From NCBI RefSeq assembly GCF_001590865.1, contig NZ_BBUY01000001.1:63729-127728 (forward strand): a stretch of 64,000 nucleotides of DNA, read 5' to 3'. The notes beneath the pieces are model-generated. The model made no database searches, was not told the origin of the DNA, and was given only the letters and a program-made list of their open reading frames with translations. Below are positions 54,554-63,162 of the stretch, piece by piece. This stretch comes from Streptomyces sp. NBRC 110611. GTDB lineage: Bacteria > Actinomycetota > Actinomycetes > Streptomycetales > Streptomycetaceae. Each line of letters opens with the position of its first letter. Position 1 is the first letter of the stretch. A program made the position numbers and the translations under genes.

Positions 54554-55521
54554 CAGGCGGTTACCTCCGTGGAGAGAAGATCCCGGGCGAGGAGTCCCGC
54601 GCCCAGGCACCCGGCGGCGTCCCCCAGGGCCGCCGGAACGATCGAGGGGAGCCGCTGGAACGTCACGCGCCGGCGGACGGCTTCCCGGAGCGGTGTGAAC
54701 AGCGTGTCGCCCGCCTCGGCGAGCCCGCCGCCGATGATGAGCTTCTCCGGATCGAGCAGGGTGAGCCCGGTGACCAGGCCGTCGGCGAGGGCGTCCACCG
54801 CGTTCCGCCACACCGCGCGGGCCCGCTCGTCGCCGGACGCCACGGCCGCGGCCGCGTCCGCCGCGCCGGCCCGCGGATCGCCGCAGACCGCCGCCCAGTC
54901 CCGGCCCACCGCGGCGGCCGAGGCCACCGTCTCCAGGCAGCCGCGCTGTCCGCAGCCGCAGGCGCGGCCCCCGGGGCGTACGACGATGTGGCCGATCTCG
55001 CCGGCGCTGCCATGCGCCCCGGCCTCGATCCGGCCGCCGATGCCGATGGCACCCGCGATACCGGTCCCCAGCGGGACGAACAGGAAGCGCTCGGCGCCCC
55101 GGCCGGCGCCGATCCGGCCCTCGGCCAGGCCGCCGGTGCGGACGTCGTGGCCGAGGGCGACCGGCAGCCCGCCGAGCCGCTCGGACAGCAGCGCCCGCAG
55201 CGGTACGTCCCGCCAGCCGAGGTTCGCGGCGTAGACGGCGGTGCCGGACACCTCGTCGACGATGCCGGGGACGGCGACACCGGCGGCCTCGGCGGGGGCG
55301 CCGAAGCGTTCCGTGCCGATGTCGCGGAGCTCGGCGGCGAAGCCGAGGACGGCCTCGGTCACCGCGTCCGGGCCGCGCTCGCGGCCGGTGGGGCGCCGCG
55401 CCTCGTACAGCGGGACGGGGCGCGTCGGGGGCGTCTTCCCGGGCGGCGCGGTGTCGTCCACCCCGATGAGGGCGGCCTTCATCCCGGTGCCGCCCACATC
55501 GAGGGCGATGACGTGTCTCAC
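54553..55521 (-). CDS. nagK: ROK family N-acetylglucosamine kinase
   Basis: 322-aa ROK sugar kinase. ATP-binding DVGGTGMKAALIGVDD, the catalytic Asp in ALGHDVRTGGL, and the zinc motif CGCGQRGCLE are visible, with GEIGHIVV preceding. Coupled to nagA by a one-base overlap, so GlcNAc phosphorylation followed by deacetylation is the likely pathway; glucose cannot be excluded by sequence alone. Start ATG 55521, 28 bp from a DasR-like site. Confidence 0.88.
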   Translation of the reverse strand: MRHVIALDVGGTGMKAALIGVDDTAPPGKTPPTRPVPLYEARRPTGRERGPDAVTEAVLGFAAELRDIGTERFGAPAEAAGVAVPGIVDEVSGTAVYAANLGWRDVPLRALLSERLGGLPVALGHDVRTGGLAEGRIGAGRGAERFLFVPLGTGIAGAIGIGGRIEAGAHGSAGEIGHIVVRPGGRACGCGQRGCLETVASAAAVGRDWAAVCGDPRAGAADAAAAVASGDERARAVWRNAVDALADGLVTGLTLLDPEKLIIGGGLAEAGDTLFTPLREAVRRRVTFQRLPSIVPAALGDAAGCLGAGLLARDLLSTEVTA

Positions 55522-55548
55522 GGGAACAGTTTCGCGCGCACCGCCCCG

Positions 55549-55564
55549 AAAGGTCTAGTCCACT
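55549..55564. promoter_or_regulatory. DasR-responsive element (dre)-like site 1
   Basis: AAAGGTCTAGTCCACT matches 12 of 16 positions of the dre consensus ACTGGTCTAGACCAGT, and sits just before nagKA. DasR represses aminosugar genes and is released by GlcN-6-P. Confidence 0.7.
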
Positions 55565-55622
55565 CACCGATGATCGGCGTCCGGACCGGCGGTGGGGAGC
55601 CCGATGCCGGAGCGCAATCTTC

Positions 55623-55638
55623 CGTGGTGTAGACCTTG
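55623..55638. promoter_or_regulatory. dre-like site 2
   Basis: CGTGGTGTAGACCTTG keeps the core GGT-TAGACC of the dre element, on the side of the solute-binding-protein gene. Weaker than site 1. Confidence 0.5.
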
Positions 55639-55766
55639 TGGAGGACACGGGAAGAAACTCGCTGTTCACGCCGGGCGCGGGCGGCCCCCGAGACGGCGTT
55701 GCCACACCGGCAAGTTGCCACACCCGGCAAGCACGGAATCCCGGAAACGGACGAGGGGTAGAAGCG

Positions 55767-57035
55767 GTGCAGCGGCGGTACCTGAGCCTGGCGGCGGCGA
55801 TCGCCACCACCATGACGCTGACTCTCACCGGTTGCGGCAGCGGCTCGGGCGACGGCGATGTCACCCTCAAGCTGGTCGCGGCGGAGTACGGAGACAGCCC
55901 GGCCAACAGCTCCCAGCGCTACTGGGACCAGCTCACCCGCGCCTTCGAGAAGAAGAACCCCGGCATCAAGATCGACGTCGAGGTCTACAGCTGGAAGGAC
56001 GTCGACAAGAAGGTCGAGGAGCTGGTCGACAGCGGCCACGCCCCGGACCTCGCCCAGATCGGCGCGTACGCCGACTACGCCGCCAAGGGCCAGCTCTACG
56101 GCGTCGACCAGCTCCTCAGCATCTCGACCCAGGGCGACTTCACCCCCGCCATGGCGGAGGCCGGCGAATACCGCCGCGTCCAGTACGGCATGCCCTTCGG
56201 CGCCAGCACCCGCCGGCTCTTCTACAACAAGAAGCTGTTCGCCGACGCCGGCATCAAGACCCCGCCGCAGAGCTGGAACGACATCGCCCGCGACGCCCAG
56301 CTCCTCAAGGACAAGGGCGTGCAGATGCCGTACGCGCTGCCGCTCGGCCCCGAGGAGACCCAGGCCGAGACGCTGATGTGGATGCTCAGCGGCGGCAGCT
56401 CCTACACCGACACCATCGGCAAGTACCGCATCGACTCCCCGGAGAACGTCAAAACCTTCGACTGGCTGAAGAACAACCTCGTCGGCAAGGGACTGACCGG
56501 CTCCGACCCGGCCAAGCTCAACCGCGAGGACGCCTTCCAGGGCTTCGCCGACGGCAAGGTCGGGATGCTCAACGGCCACCCCACCCTGATGAAGCAGGCC
56601 GAGGCCAAGGGCGTCGACTACGGCACCGTCGAGCTGCCCGGCGTCGACGGCAAGGCGAAGTCGACCATGGGTGTCGCCGACTGGATGATGGCCTTCAAGC
56701 AGAACGGCCACCGCGCCGAGGTCGGCAAGTTCCTCGACTTCGTCTACAGCAAGAAGAACGTGATGAAGTTCTCCGGTGACTACGGCCTGCTGCCGGTCAC
56801 CACGTCCGCCTCCCAGGCGATGCTCGCCGACAACAAGTACCCCAAGCTGCACGGCTTCCTCGAGCAGCTCGCCACCGCGGAGTTCTACCCGGCGAACAAG
56901 ACCTCCTGGCCGCTGGTCTCCAAGACCATCAAGGCCAAGATGGGCACGGCGGTGGGACCCAAGGGGAATCCGGCGGGGGTGCTCACGCAGATCCAGCACG
57001 TGGCCGACGAGGCGGATAGCGCTGCGGCTGGCTGA
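55767..57035 (+). CDS. Carbohydrate ABC transporter substrate-binding lipoprotein
   Basis: 422-aa extracellular solute-binding protein of family 1. The signal peptide MQRRYLSLAAAIATTMTLTL ends in lipobox LTGC, so the mature protein is membrane-anchored. The body shows KLVAAEYGDSPANSSQRYWD, the ligand-binding PDLAQIGAYADYAAKGQLYG, and the hinge GMPFGASTRRLFYNKKLFAD. No permease genes follow; MsiK 25 kb away would supply the ATPase. Divergent from nagKA with dre-like sites between, so an aminosugar oligomer is a reasonable guess. GTG 55767 follows GAGGGG. Confidence 0.88.
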   Translation: MQRRYLSLAAAIATTMTLTLTGCGSGSGDGDVTLKLVAAEYGDSPANSSQRYWDQLTRAFEKKNPGIKIDVEVYSWKDVDKKVEELVDSGHAPDLAQIGAYADYAAKGQLYGVDQLLSISTQGDFTPAMAEAGEYRRVQYGMPFGASTRRLFYNKKLFADAGIKTPPQSWNDIARDAQLLKDKGVQMPYALPLGPEETQAETLMWMLSGGSSYTDTIGKYRIDSPENVKTFDWLKNNLVGKGLTGSDPAKLNREDAFQGFADGKVGMLNGHPTLMKQAEAKGVDYGTVELPGVDGKAKSTMGVADWMMAFKQNGHRAEVGKFLDFVYSKKNVMKFSGDYGLLPVTTSASQAMLADNKYPKLHGFLEQLATAEFYPANKTSWPLVSKTIKAKMGTAVGPKGNPAGVLTQIQHVADEADSAAAG

Positions 57036-57041
57036 CCTCCC

Positions 57042-57424
57042 ACGTTTTTGTCTTTCCCGCCGCGGTGGTTTCTCGCCGTGGCGCCTGCGGCGGGCGTGGT
57101 GTGGTCGGGTGCGGGGCCGCTCCTCCGGACTGGCGTCCTGCGGAGCGGCCCCTCCCGTGAGGGGGAGGGAAAACGGTGCGTGGGGGTGGACGAGAGTGGC
57201 CCCCTGCCGGCTGTGGGCCCCCTCCTGCCGCAGCGGCGATCAGCCACAATGGTGAGGGTCCGGCAGCATGGACGGCGGCAGGAGCGAGAGTTTCACCCAC
57301 CTCCCACGGGAGGGGCCGGACCGCAGGACGGCAGTCCGGAGGGCCGGACCCGTGACGTACAGCCCCGCGCAGCGGCAACAGCCCGCCGCAGGGGTCGCGG
57401 CGGGAAAGCCGACAACGTGGGAAG
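57042..57424. repeat. Inverted pair of a dispersed intergenic repeat
   Basis: Two copies of about 130 bp in opposite orientation (57042-57172 and 57290-57424). Shared blocks, read on the first arm's strand: CCCACGTT, TTTCCCGCCGCG, CCTGCGGCGGGC, CTCCGGACT, CGTCCTGCGG and CGGCCCCTCCCGTG. The pair fills the gap between the lipoprotein and DUF3263 genes. It has no ORF of its own and resembles a non-autonomous (MITE-like) element. Confidence 0.75.
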
Positions 57425-57437
57425 GCAGCCAGACGCA

Positions 57438-57665
57438 GTGGACGGACTCTCGCCTCGGGACGAGGCAATGCTCGCCGTGGAGCGTCGTTCCTGGCCGGCT
57501 CCCGGGCCCAAGGAGCGGGCCATACGGGAGGAGCTCGGGATCTCCCCGACCCGGTACTACCAGCTCCTGAACGCGCTGCTGGACGACCCCCGCGCGCTCG
57601 CCCACGACCCCGTCACCGTCAACCGCCTGCGCCGCGTACGGGACAACCGCCGCGCCCGCCGCTGA
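57438..57665 (+). CDS. DUF3263 domain-containing protein
   Basis: 75-aa protein with the DUF3263 pattern: LSPRDEAMLAVERRSW, GPKERAIREELGISPTRYYQ, LLNALLDDPRALAHDP and VNRLRRVRDNRRARR. The fold is a small helix-turn-helix-like unit; members are conserved in actinobacteria, and DNA binding is suspected but unproven. GTG 57438 gives a start that fits the family; the frame runs open upstream through the repeat but that part is not coding. Confidence 0.78.
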   Translation: MDGLSPRDEAMLAVERRSWPAPGPKERAIREELGISPTRYYQLLNALLDDPRALAHDPVTVNRLRRVRDNRRARR

Positions 57666-57715
57666 GGGGACGGAAGACACCCCCGGCCCCCGCCCCGCGC
57701 CGGTAGGGTCGGCAC

Positions 57716-58624
57716 ATGGGAAGCCCCCGGAATTCCGCGCCGCAGTCCCACCCGACCCAGGAGCCCGGGCCCGGCTCCGTACCGGCACCGGACACCGCCG
57801 CCGGACGCGACGGCCTCGCCGCGCTGCTGGCCCACCCCGAACGATCCGTCATCGCCCTCGACTTCGACGGCACGCTCGCCGATATCGTCCCGGACCCGGA
57901 GCAGGCCCGTGCCCATGAGGGCGCCGTCGCCGCCCTCGGCCGCCTCGTACCGCACCTGCGCGCGGCGGCGGTGATCACCGGCCGGCCGGCCGCCGTCGCG
58001 GTCCGCCTCGGCGGCTTCGACTCCGTATCCGGCCTGGACCACCTCACCGTCCTCGGCCACTACGGCGCCGAGCGCTGGGAGGCGGCCACCGGCGCCCTGC
58101 ACGCCCCGCCCCCGCACCCCGGCATCGCCGCCGTACAGGCCGAGCTGCCCGGCGTCCTGGACGCCTCCGGCGTCTGGCACGGCACCTGGATCGAGACCGC
58201 CGTCGAACGCAAGGGCGGCCGGGCCATCGCCGTCCACACCCGCCGCGCCACCGACCCGCAGGCCGCCTTCGACCAGCTGCGCGGCCCGCTGACCGGGCTC
58301 GCCGAACGTCACGGCCTGATCGTCGAACCCGGACGCTACGTCCTGGAACTCCGCCCCCCGGGGATGGACAAGGGCGTGGCCCTGGCCGACTGGATCCGCG
58401 AAACGGGCGCGTCCACCGCCCTCTACGCCGGCGACGACCTGGGCGACCTGGCCGCCTTCGCGGCCGTCGAGAAGCTCCGCTCCGACGGCCTGACCGGCGT
58501 CCTGGTCTGCAGCGGCAGCGACGAGGTCACCGCCCTGGCCGACCGCGCCGACCTGGTGGTCGACGGCCCCGCCGGCGTCGTGGCCCTGCTCGGCGCACTG
58601 GCCGACCGGCTCACAGCCGGGTGA
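57716..58624 (+). CDS. otsB: Trehalose-6-phosphate phosphatase
   Basis: 302-aa HAD-superfamily phosphatase releasing trehalose from trehalose 6-phosphate. Motif I is VIALDFDGTLADI, motif II VITGRPA, motif III includes the Lys in GMDKGVAL, and motif IV is YAGDDLGDLAAF. The 45-residue N-terminus is Pro/Ser-rich. ATG 57716, 50 bp after the DUF3263 gene. It is convergent with otsA, so the two trehalose enzymes are not one operon. Confidence 0.92.
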   Translation: MGSPRNSAPQSHPTQEPGPGSVPAPDTAAGRDGLAALLAHPERSVIALDFDGTLADIVPDPEQARAHEGAVAALGRLVPHLRAAAVITGRPAAVAVRLGGFDSVSGLDHLTVLGHYGAERWEAATGALHAPPPHPGIAAVQAELPGVLDASGVWHGTWIETAVERKGGRAIAVHTRRATDPQAAFDQLRGPLTGLAERHGLIVEPGRYVLELRPPGMDKGVALADWIRETGASTALYAGDDLGDLAAFAAVEKLRSDGLTGVLVCSGSDEVTALADRADLVVDGPAGVVALLGALADRLTAG

Positions 58625-58658
58625 GCCGTCCCGCGGGACGGGCTCGCGGGGACGGACC

Positions 58659-60098
58659 TCAGCCGGTCAGGGCCCGCAGCTGGGCCAGGAACCACCGGTC
58701 GGGCGGCAGCGCCGTGGCGGCCGCCGCCAGCCGCTCGGTGCGCTCGGCACGCTCCGCGGCGTCCATCGACAGCGCCTCGTGCAGCGCCTCGGCCGTCCCG
58801 CTCACGTCGTACGGATTGACGGTGATCGCGGCCGCCCCGAGCTCCTCGTGCGCCCCGGCCTCCCGCGACAGCACCAGCGCGCAGCCGTGGTCGGACACCA
58901 CCGGAATCTCCTTGGCGACGAGGTTCATCCCGTCCCGGATCGGGTTGACCAGCGCCACGTCCGCCAGCCGGTACGCGGCGAGCGAGCGCGCGAAGTCGTC
59001 CTTCACATGCAGCACGACCGGGGTCCAACCCGCCGTCCCGTACTCGGCGTTGATCTCGTCGGCGAGCCGCCCCACCGCCGCCGTGTAGTCCCGGTACACG
59101 GCCAGGTCCTGGCGCGACGGATACGCGAACGCCACATGCACCACCCGCTCGCGCCACGACGGCCGGTCCGCCAGCAGCTGCCGGTAGGCGAGCAGGCCCC
59201 GCACGATGTTCTTGGACAGCTCGGTGCGGTCCACCCGGACGATGGTCCGGCGGGGCGAACCGTCGGGGCCGGTGCCGATCTGCTCGCGCAGCGCGGCCAG
59301 CCGGTCGGCGACATCCGCCCGGTGCGACCGTTCCCGCAGGAAGCCGGCGTCCGCCCCGAGCCCGTACACGCCGGTCCCGGTGCCCCCGGTGCCGCCGAGC
59401 ACCGCCGCGCAGCACGCGGTGAACGCGTCCGCCCAGCGGTGGGTGAGGAACCCCAGCCGATCGGCGCCCAGCATGCCCCTCAGCAGCTGCTCGGCGACGT
59501 CGTCCGGAAGCATCCGGAAGTACTCCGGCGGAGCCCACGGCGTATGCGAGAAGTGCGCGATACGGACGTCGGGCCGCAGCGTCCGCAGCATGCCCGGCAC
59601 CAGCGCCAGGTGGTAGTCCTGCACCAGCACCGCCGCCCCTTCGGCGGCCTCGTCGGCCAGCGCCCGCGCGAAGGCGCGGTTGTACGCCTCGTACGACGCC
59701 CACTGCGCCCGGAACTCCGCCCCGAAGACCGGCTCCAACGGCGTCTGGTACAGCATGTGATGGACGAACCACAGCACCGAGTTCGCGATGCCGTTGTAGG
59801 CCTGGGCGTGCACCTCGGCCGGAATGTCCAGCATCCGGACGCGCCGGCCGCCGGTGTCGCCCGGCGCCGGAGCTCCCCCTGTCCGCCGTACCGCCTCCCG
59901 GTCCCCGTCCCCCAGCGCGGCACACACCCACACCGCGTTGGTGTCGGGGCCGATCGCCGACAATCCGGACACCAGGCCGCCGCCGCCCCGTTTGGCGGTC
60001 AGCGTGCCGTCCTCCCCCAGGGAGTACGAGACCGGTCCACGGTTGGACGCGACGAGAACCTCGGCACCTGCTGGGACCGCGCTGCGCTCGGAGACCAT
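58659..60098 (-). CDS. otsA: Trehalose-6-phosphate synthase
   Basis: 479-aa GT20 glycosyltransferase joining UDP-glucose (or GDP-glucose) and glucose 6-phosphate. Motifs: VASNRGPVSY, KRGGGGLVSGL, NSVLWFVHHMLYQ, VQDYHLALVPGML, FSHTPWAPPEYFRMLP, the RVDRTELSKNIVRGL segment and the nucleotide-binding VNPIRDGMNLVAKE / REAGAHEELG. ATG 60098 was chosen (MVSERSAVPAGAEVLVASNR); an upstream frame is open but not homologous. Confidence 0.94.
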   Translation of the reverse strand: MVSERSAVPAGAEVLVASNRGPVSYSLGEDGTLTAKRGGGGLVSGLSAIGPDTNAVWVCAALGDGDREAVRRTGGAPAPGDTGGRRVRMLDIPAEVHAQAYNGIANSVLWFVHHMLYQTPLEPVFGAEFRAQWASYEAYNRAFARALADEAAEGAAVLVQDYHLALVPGMLRTLRPDVRIAHFSHTPWAPPEYFRMLPDDVAEQLLRGMLGADRLGFLTHRWADAFTACCAAVLGGTGGTGTGVYGLGADAGFLRERSHRADVADRLAALREQIGTGPDGSPRRTIVRVDRTELSKNIVRGLLAYRQLLADRPSWRERVVHVAFAYPSRQDLAVYRDYTAAVGRLADEINAEYGTAGWTPVVLHVKDDFARSLAAYRLADVALVNPIRDGMNLVAKEIPVVSDHGCALVLSREAGAHEELGAAAITVNPYDVSGTAEALHEALSMDAAERAERTERLAAAATALPPDRWFLAQLRALTG

Positions 60099-60147
60099 GT
60101 CGCGACAGTAACCCGTGACGGAACCGCGCAAACGTACGGAGCGCGGG

Positions 60148-61110
60148 TCAGGCCGCGCGCCGCGCCGCGTACTCCGGGATTTCGGCCATCGGCGGGCGCT
60201 CCTCGGTGTCCACCTCGGTCGTGTACGGGGCGAAGCCCTGCTCGGAGCGGCGGAACTGGGTGAGCCGGGGCCGCACCAAGTGACCACGGGCCAGCCGGAG
60301 TTGGGCGGTGCGGTAGATGGCGGCGGCCATCCGGCCGAGGGCCTGGCCGTCCTGGTGGCGGTGTTTGCGTACGCCGACGTCCACCTGGGCGAGGCCGTCC
60401 AGGCCGACGGTGTGCAGGGCGTCGACGAGCAGGCCGAGTTCGACGCCGTAGCCGACCGGGAACGGCAGCCGCTCCAGAAGGGCGCGGCGGGCCGCGTACT
60501 CGCCGCCCAGGGGCTGGACGAAGCCCGCCAGCTGCGGCCAGTGCAGGTTGAGGAGGGGGCGGGCGACCAGCTCGGTCACCCTCCCGCCCTGCGCGGGAGC
60601 CGTGCCCGCCCCGCCGGTCTCCAGCGGCCGGTCGTACATCGCCTTGACGAAGTGGACGTCCGGGTCCGTCAGCAGCGGGCCGACGATCCCGGAGACGAAG
60701 GTGGCGGAGAACTCCCGCAGGTCGGCGTCGACGAAGCAGATGATGTCGCCGGTGGTGGCCAGGAGCGAGCGCCAGAGGACCTCGCCCTTGCCGGGCAGCG
60801 CGGGTATCCGCGGCAGGACGCTGTCACGGTGCACGACCCGGGCGCCGGCCGCCGCGGCGACCTCGGCGGTGCGGTCGGTGGAGCCGGAGTCCAGCACCAC
60901 CAGCTCGTCGACCAGAGGGACCGTCCCGGTCATCAGCTCGGCACGGATCGTGGTGACGATCGCGCCGACCGTGGCCTCCTCGTCGAGCGCGGGCAGGACG
61001 ACGCTGACCGTACGGCCCGACTGGTGCTTCGCCTCCAGCAGCTGCTCCAGCGGCCGGTCGGTGGCGGACCAGGAGCGGCTGCCCAGCCAGCGCTCCACCT
61101 CTTCCAGCAC
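60148..61110 (-). CDS. gpgS: Glucosyl-3-phosphoglycerate synthase
   Basis: 320-aa retaining glycosyltransferase (GT81) that makes glucosyl-3-phosphoglycerate, a compatible-solute and polysaccharide precursor. Signature segments: VSVVLPALDEEATVGAIV, LVVLDSGSTDRTAEVAAA, DIICFVDADLREFSATFV (metal-binding Asp), KAMYDRPLE, QPLGGEYAARRALLERLPFP and VGYGVELGLLVDAL. GTG 61110 is used, preceded by GAGAGG on its strand. Divergent from the riboswitch-controlled genes. Confidence 0.88.
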   Translation of the reverse strand: MLEEVERWLGSRSWSATDRPLEQLLEAKHQSGRTVSVVLPALDEEATVGAIVTTIRAELMTGTVPLVDELVVLDSGSTDRTAEVAAAAGARVVHRDSVLPRIPALPGKGEVLWRSLLATTGDIICFVDADLREFSATFVSGIVGPLLTDPDVHFVKAMYDRPLETGGAGTAPAQGGRVTELVARPLLNLHWPQLAGFVQPLGGEYAARRALLERLPFPVGYGVELGLLVDALHTVGLDGLAQVDVGVRKHRHQDGQALGRMAAAIYRTAQLRLARGHLVRPRLTQFRRSEQGFAPYTTEVDTEERPPMAEIPEYAARRAA

Positions 61111-61270
61111 GTAAACACCTCTCGCATGTGATCTGTTGTGATCCATCTCGCGGATCGGACGACTATCTCGACTGTCAGTGCCTTCGGTTACAGTCTTGAA
61201 CAACGCGGATGACCCTCGCATGTCGGGGTCGCCGCGCCATAAACGCCCGGGGCCCCGCCCCGGTGCCATA

Positions 61271-61396
61271 GCGCTCATCCAGAGGGGCAGAGGGATACGG
61301 CCCGTTGAAGCCCCGGCAACCCTCCAGCCGGTCTCCGCTGTCAGCAGAGGCTCCCGGCTAGTGAAGGTGCCAAATCCGTCTCGTGGCGAGATGCGC
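61271..61396 (+). ncRNA. SAM-I (S-box) riboswitch
   Basis: Core SAM-I sequence is clear: AGAGGGGCAGAGGGATACGG, then CCCGTTGAAGCCCCGGCAAC followed by CCTCC, P3 CAGCCGG...CTCCCGGCTA, the GAAGGTGCCAAATCC junction, and P4 hairpin GTCTCGTGGCGAGAT. A P1 helix can form from GCG..CATC (61271-61279) and GATGCGC (61390-61396). It ends 34 bases before the threonine-synthase-like gene and overlaps the region next to its ribosome site, so control of translation initiation by SAM is likely. Confidence 0.93.
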
Positions 61397-61430
61397 CGCG
61401 AGGAAGATGAGGAGAAAGGGCCTCGCCTCC

Positions 61431-62723
61431 ATGGCAGTGCAGACCGTCGCAAGCTCCCCCGGCACGACCCCCGTCGATCTCGGCCCGGCAGCCGGCCTCT
61501 CCTGCCGCGAATGCGGCCACCGCGTCCCGCTCGGCCCCGTCTTCGCCTGCGAAGAGTGCTTCGGCCCGCTGGAGATCGCCTACGACTTCTCGGGCTACGA
61601 CACCGAGGAACTCCGCAGGCGCATCGAGGCGGGCCCCGCCAGCATCTGGCGCTACGCCCCGCTGCTCCCCGTCCCCGCCGACGTCGCCCGCAAGCCGAAT
61701 CTCCATCCCGGCTGGACCAAGCTCGCCAAGGCCGACAACCTCGCCCGCGAGCTGGGCGTGACCGGCGGCCTGTACATCAAGGACGACTCCGGCAACCCCA
61801 CGCACTCCTTCAAGGACCGCGTGGTGGCCCAGGCCCTGGAGGCCGCCCGCGCCTTCGGCTTCACCACCCTCTCGTGCTCCTCGACGGGCAACCTGGCGGG
61901 CGCGGTGGGCGCTGCGGCCGCCCGCGCCGGATTCAGGTCCTGCGTCTTCATCCCGCACGACCTGGAGGCCGGCAAGGTCGTCATGGCCGCGGTCTACGGC
62001 GGCGACCTGGTCGGCATCGAGGGCACCTACGACGACGTCAACCGCTTCTGCTCGGAGCTCATCGGCGACCCGCTCGGCGAGGGCTGGGGCTTCGTCAACG
62101 TCAACCTGCGCCCGTACTACGGCGAGGGGTCCAAGACCCTGGCGTACGAGATCTGCGAGCAGCTCGGCTGGCGGCTCCCGGACCAGATCGTCATCCCGAT
62201 CGCGTCCGGCTCCCAGCTGACGAAGATCGACAAGGGGCTGCGGGAGCTGATCACCCTCGGCCTGGTCGAGGACCGGCCGTACAAGATCTTCGGCGCCCAG
62301 GCGGCGGGCTGCTCGCCGGTGTCGGCGGCCTTCAAGGCCGGGCACGACGTCGTCCGGCCGCAGAAGCCGGACACCATCGCCAAGTCGCTGGCGATCGGCA
62401 ACCCCGCCGACGGCCCGTACGTGCTCGACATCGCCCGCCGTACGGGCGGTGCGGTCGAGGACGTCGACGACGCGCAGATCGTGGACGCGATCAAGCTGCT
62501 GGCGCGGACCGAGGGGATCTTCGCGGAGACCGCGGGCGGGGTGACCGTCGGCGTGACCAGGAAGCTGATCGAGAACGGTGTCGTCGACCCCGCGCTGACC
62601 ACCGTTGTCCTCAATACGGGTGACGGTCTCAAGACGCTGGACGCCGTCGCGCCGACCTCCGGGCCCACGGCCACGATCCGTCCGAACCTGGACGCGTTCC
62701 GCGCGGCCGGCCTGGCCGGCTGA
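61431..62723 (+). CDS. thrC: Threonine synthase family PLP enzyme (candidate homocysteine synthase)
   Basis: 430-aa fold-type II PLP enzyme. A Cys-X2-Cys pair (LSCRECGH and FACEECFGPLEIAYDFSGY) precedes the catalytic domain; PLP Lys128 is in NPTHSFKDRVV, and the phosphate loop is SCSSTGNLAGAVGAAAARAG. Canonical role: O-phosphohomoserine to threonine. Context argues otherwise: a SAM-I riboswitch in front, normally marking methionine/SAM genes, and a MoaD/ThiS-like carrier 70 bp behind. Replacement of phosphate by carrier-bound sulfide would give homocysteine. I recall, without being able to verify, a report of such a pair in Streptomyces. Confidence 0.85.
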   Translation: MAVQTVASSPGTTPVDLGPAAGLSCRECGHRVPLGPVFACEECFGPLEIAYDFSGYDTEELRRRIEAGPASIWRYAPLLPVPADVARKPNLHPGWTKLAKADNLARELGVTGGLYIKDDSGNPTHSFKDRVVAQALEAARAFGFTTLSCSSTGNLAGAVGAAAARAGFRSCVFIPHDLEAGKVVMAAVYGGDLVGIEGTYDDVNRFCSELIGDPLGEGWGFVNVNLRPYYGEGSKTLAYEICEQLGWRLPDQIVIPIASGSQLTKIDKGLRELITLGLVEDRPYKIFGAQAAGCSPVSAAFKAGHDVVRPQKPDTIAKSLAIGNPADGPYVLDIARRTGGAVEDVDDAQIVDAIKLLARTEGIFAETAGGVTVGVTRKLIENGVVDPALTTVVLNTGDGLKTLDAVAPTSGPTATIRPNLDAFRAAGLAG

Positions 62724-62792
62724 GTCCGTACCCGCACTCCCGAACTCGCACTCCCGTACTCGCACTCCGTCACCTGTCCGGAAGGCAGAACC

Positions 62793-63071
62793 ATGAGCGT
62801 CAACGTTCGCATCCCCACCATCCTCCGCACCTACACCGGCGGCGAGGCCGAGGTCACCGCCGAGGGCGCGACCCTCTCCGAGGTGATCGCCGACCTCGAC
62901 AAGAACCACCAGGGCATCGCGGCCCGCGTCCTGGACGACACGGGCAAGCTGCGCCGCTTCGTGAACGTCTACATCAACGACGACGACGTCCGCTTCGAGC
63001 AGGGCCTGCAGACGCCGACCCCGGACGGCGCGGGCGTCTCGATCATCCCGGCGGTGGCCGGAGGCTGCTGA
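62793..63071 (+). CDS. MoaD/ThiS family sulfur carrier protein ending GGC
   Basis: 92-aa ubiquitin-like carrier (MSVNVRIPTILRTYTGGEAE, RRFVNVYINDDDVRFEQGLQ, VSIIPAVAGGC). Carriers of this family form a C-terminal Gly-Gly thiocarboxylate that donates sulfide. Here a Cys follows the di-glycine, so the protein would have to be trimmed by a JAMM-type protease first, as known for QbsE and HcyS-like carriers. It lies 70 bp after the threonine-synthase-like gene under the same riboswitch. ATG 62793 follows CCGGAAGG. Confidence 0.88.
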   Translation: MSVNVRIPTILRTYTGGEAEVTAEGATLSEVIADLDKNHQGIAARVLDDTGKLRRFVNVYINDDDVRFEQGLQTPTPDGAGVSIIPAVAGGC

Positions 63072-63162
63072 ACCCGCGCGCAGAGGATCTGAGGGATCCG
63101 AGAACTCCGAGGGATCGAATTTCGGCCATCTCTGTCGCTTCTTGACCGGAATTGCCTCATCC

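Noticed and set aside
53252..55906. 884-codon minus-strand frame suggesting a fused nagK-nagA protein
   Set aside because: Only the part after ATG 54553 is NagA; the upstream half is the wrong frame of the ROK kinase gene, which has its own start and stop with a one-base overlap.
58423..59931. 502-codon minus-strand frame overlapping otsB and otsA
   Set aside because: Composed of Gly/Arg/Ala shadow sequence out of frame with the well-supported otsA gene.
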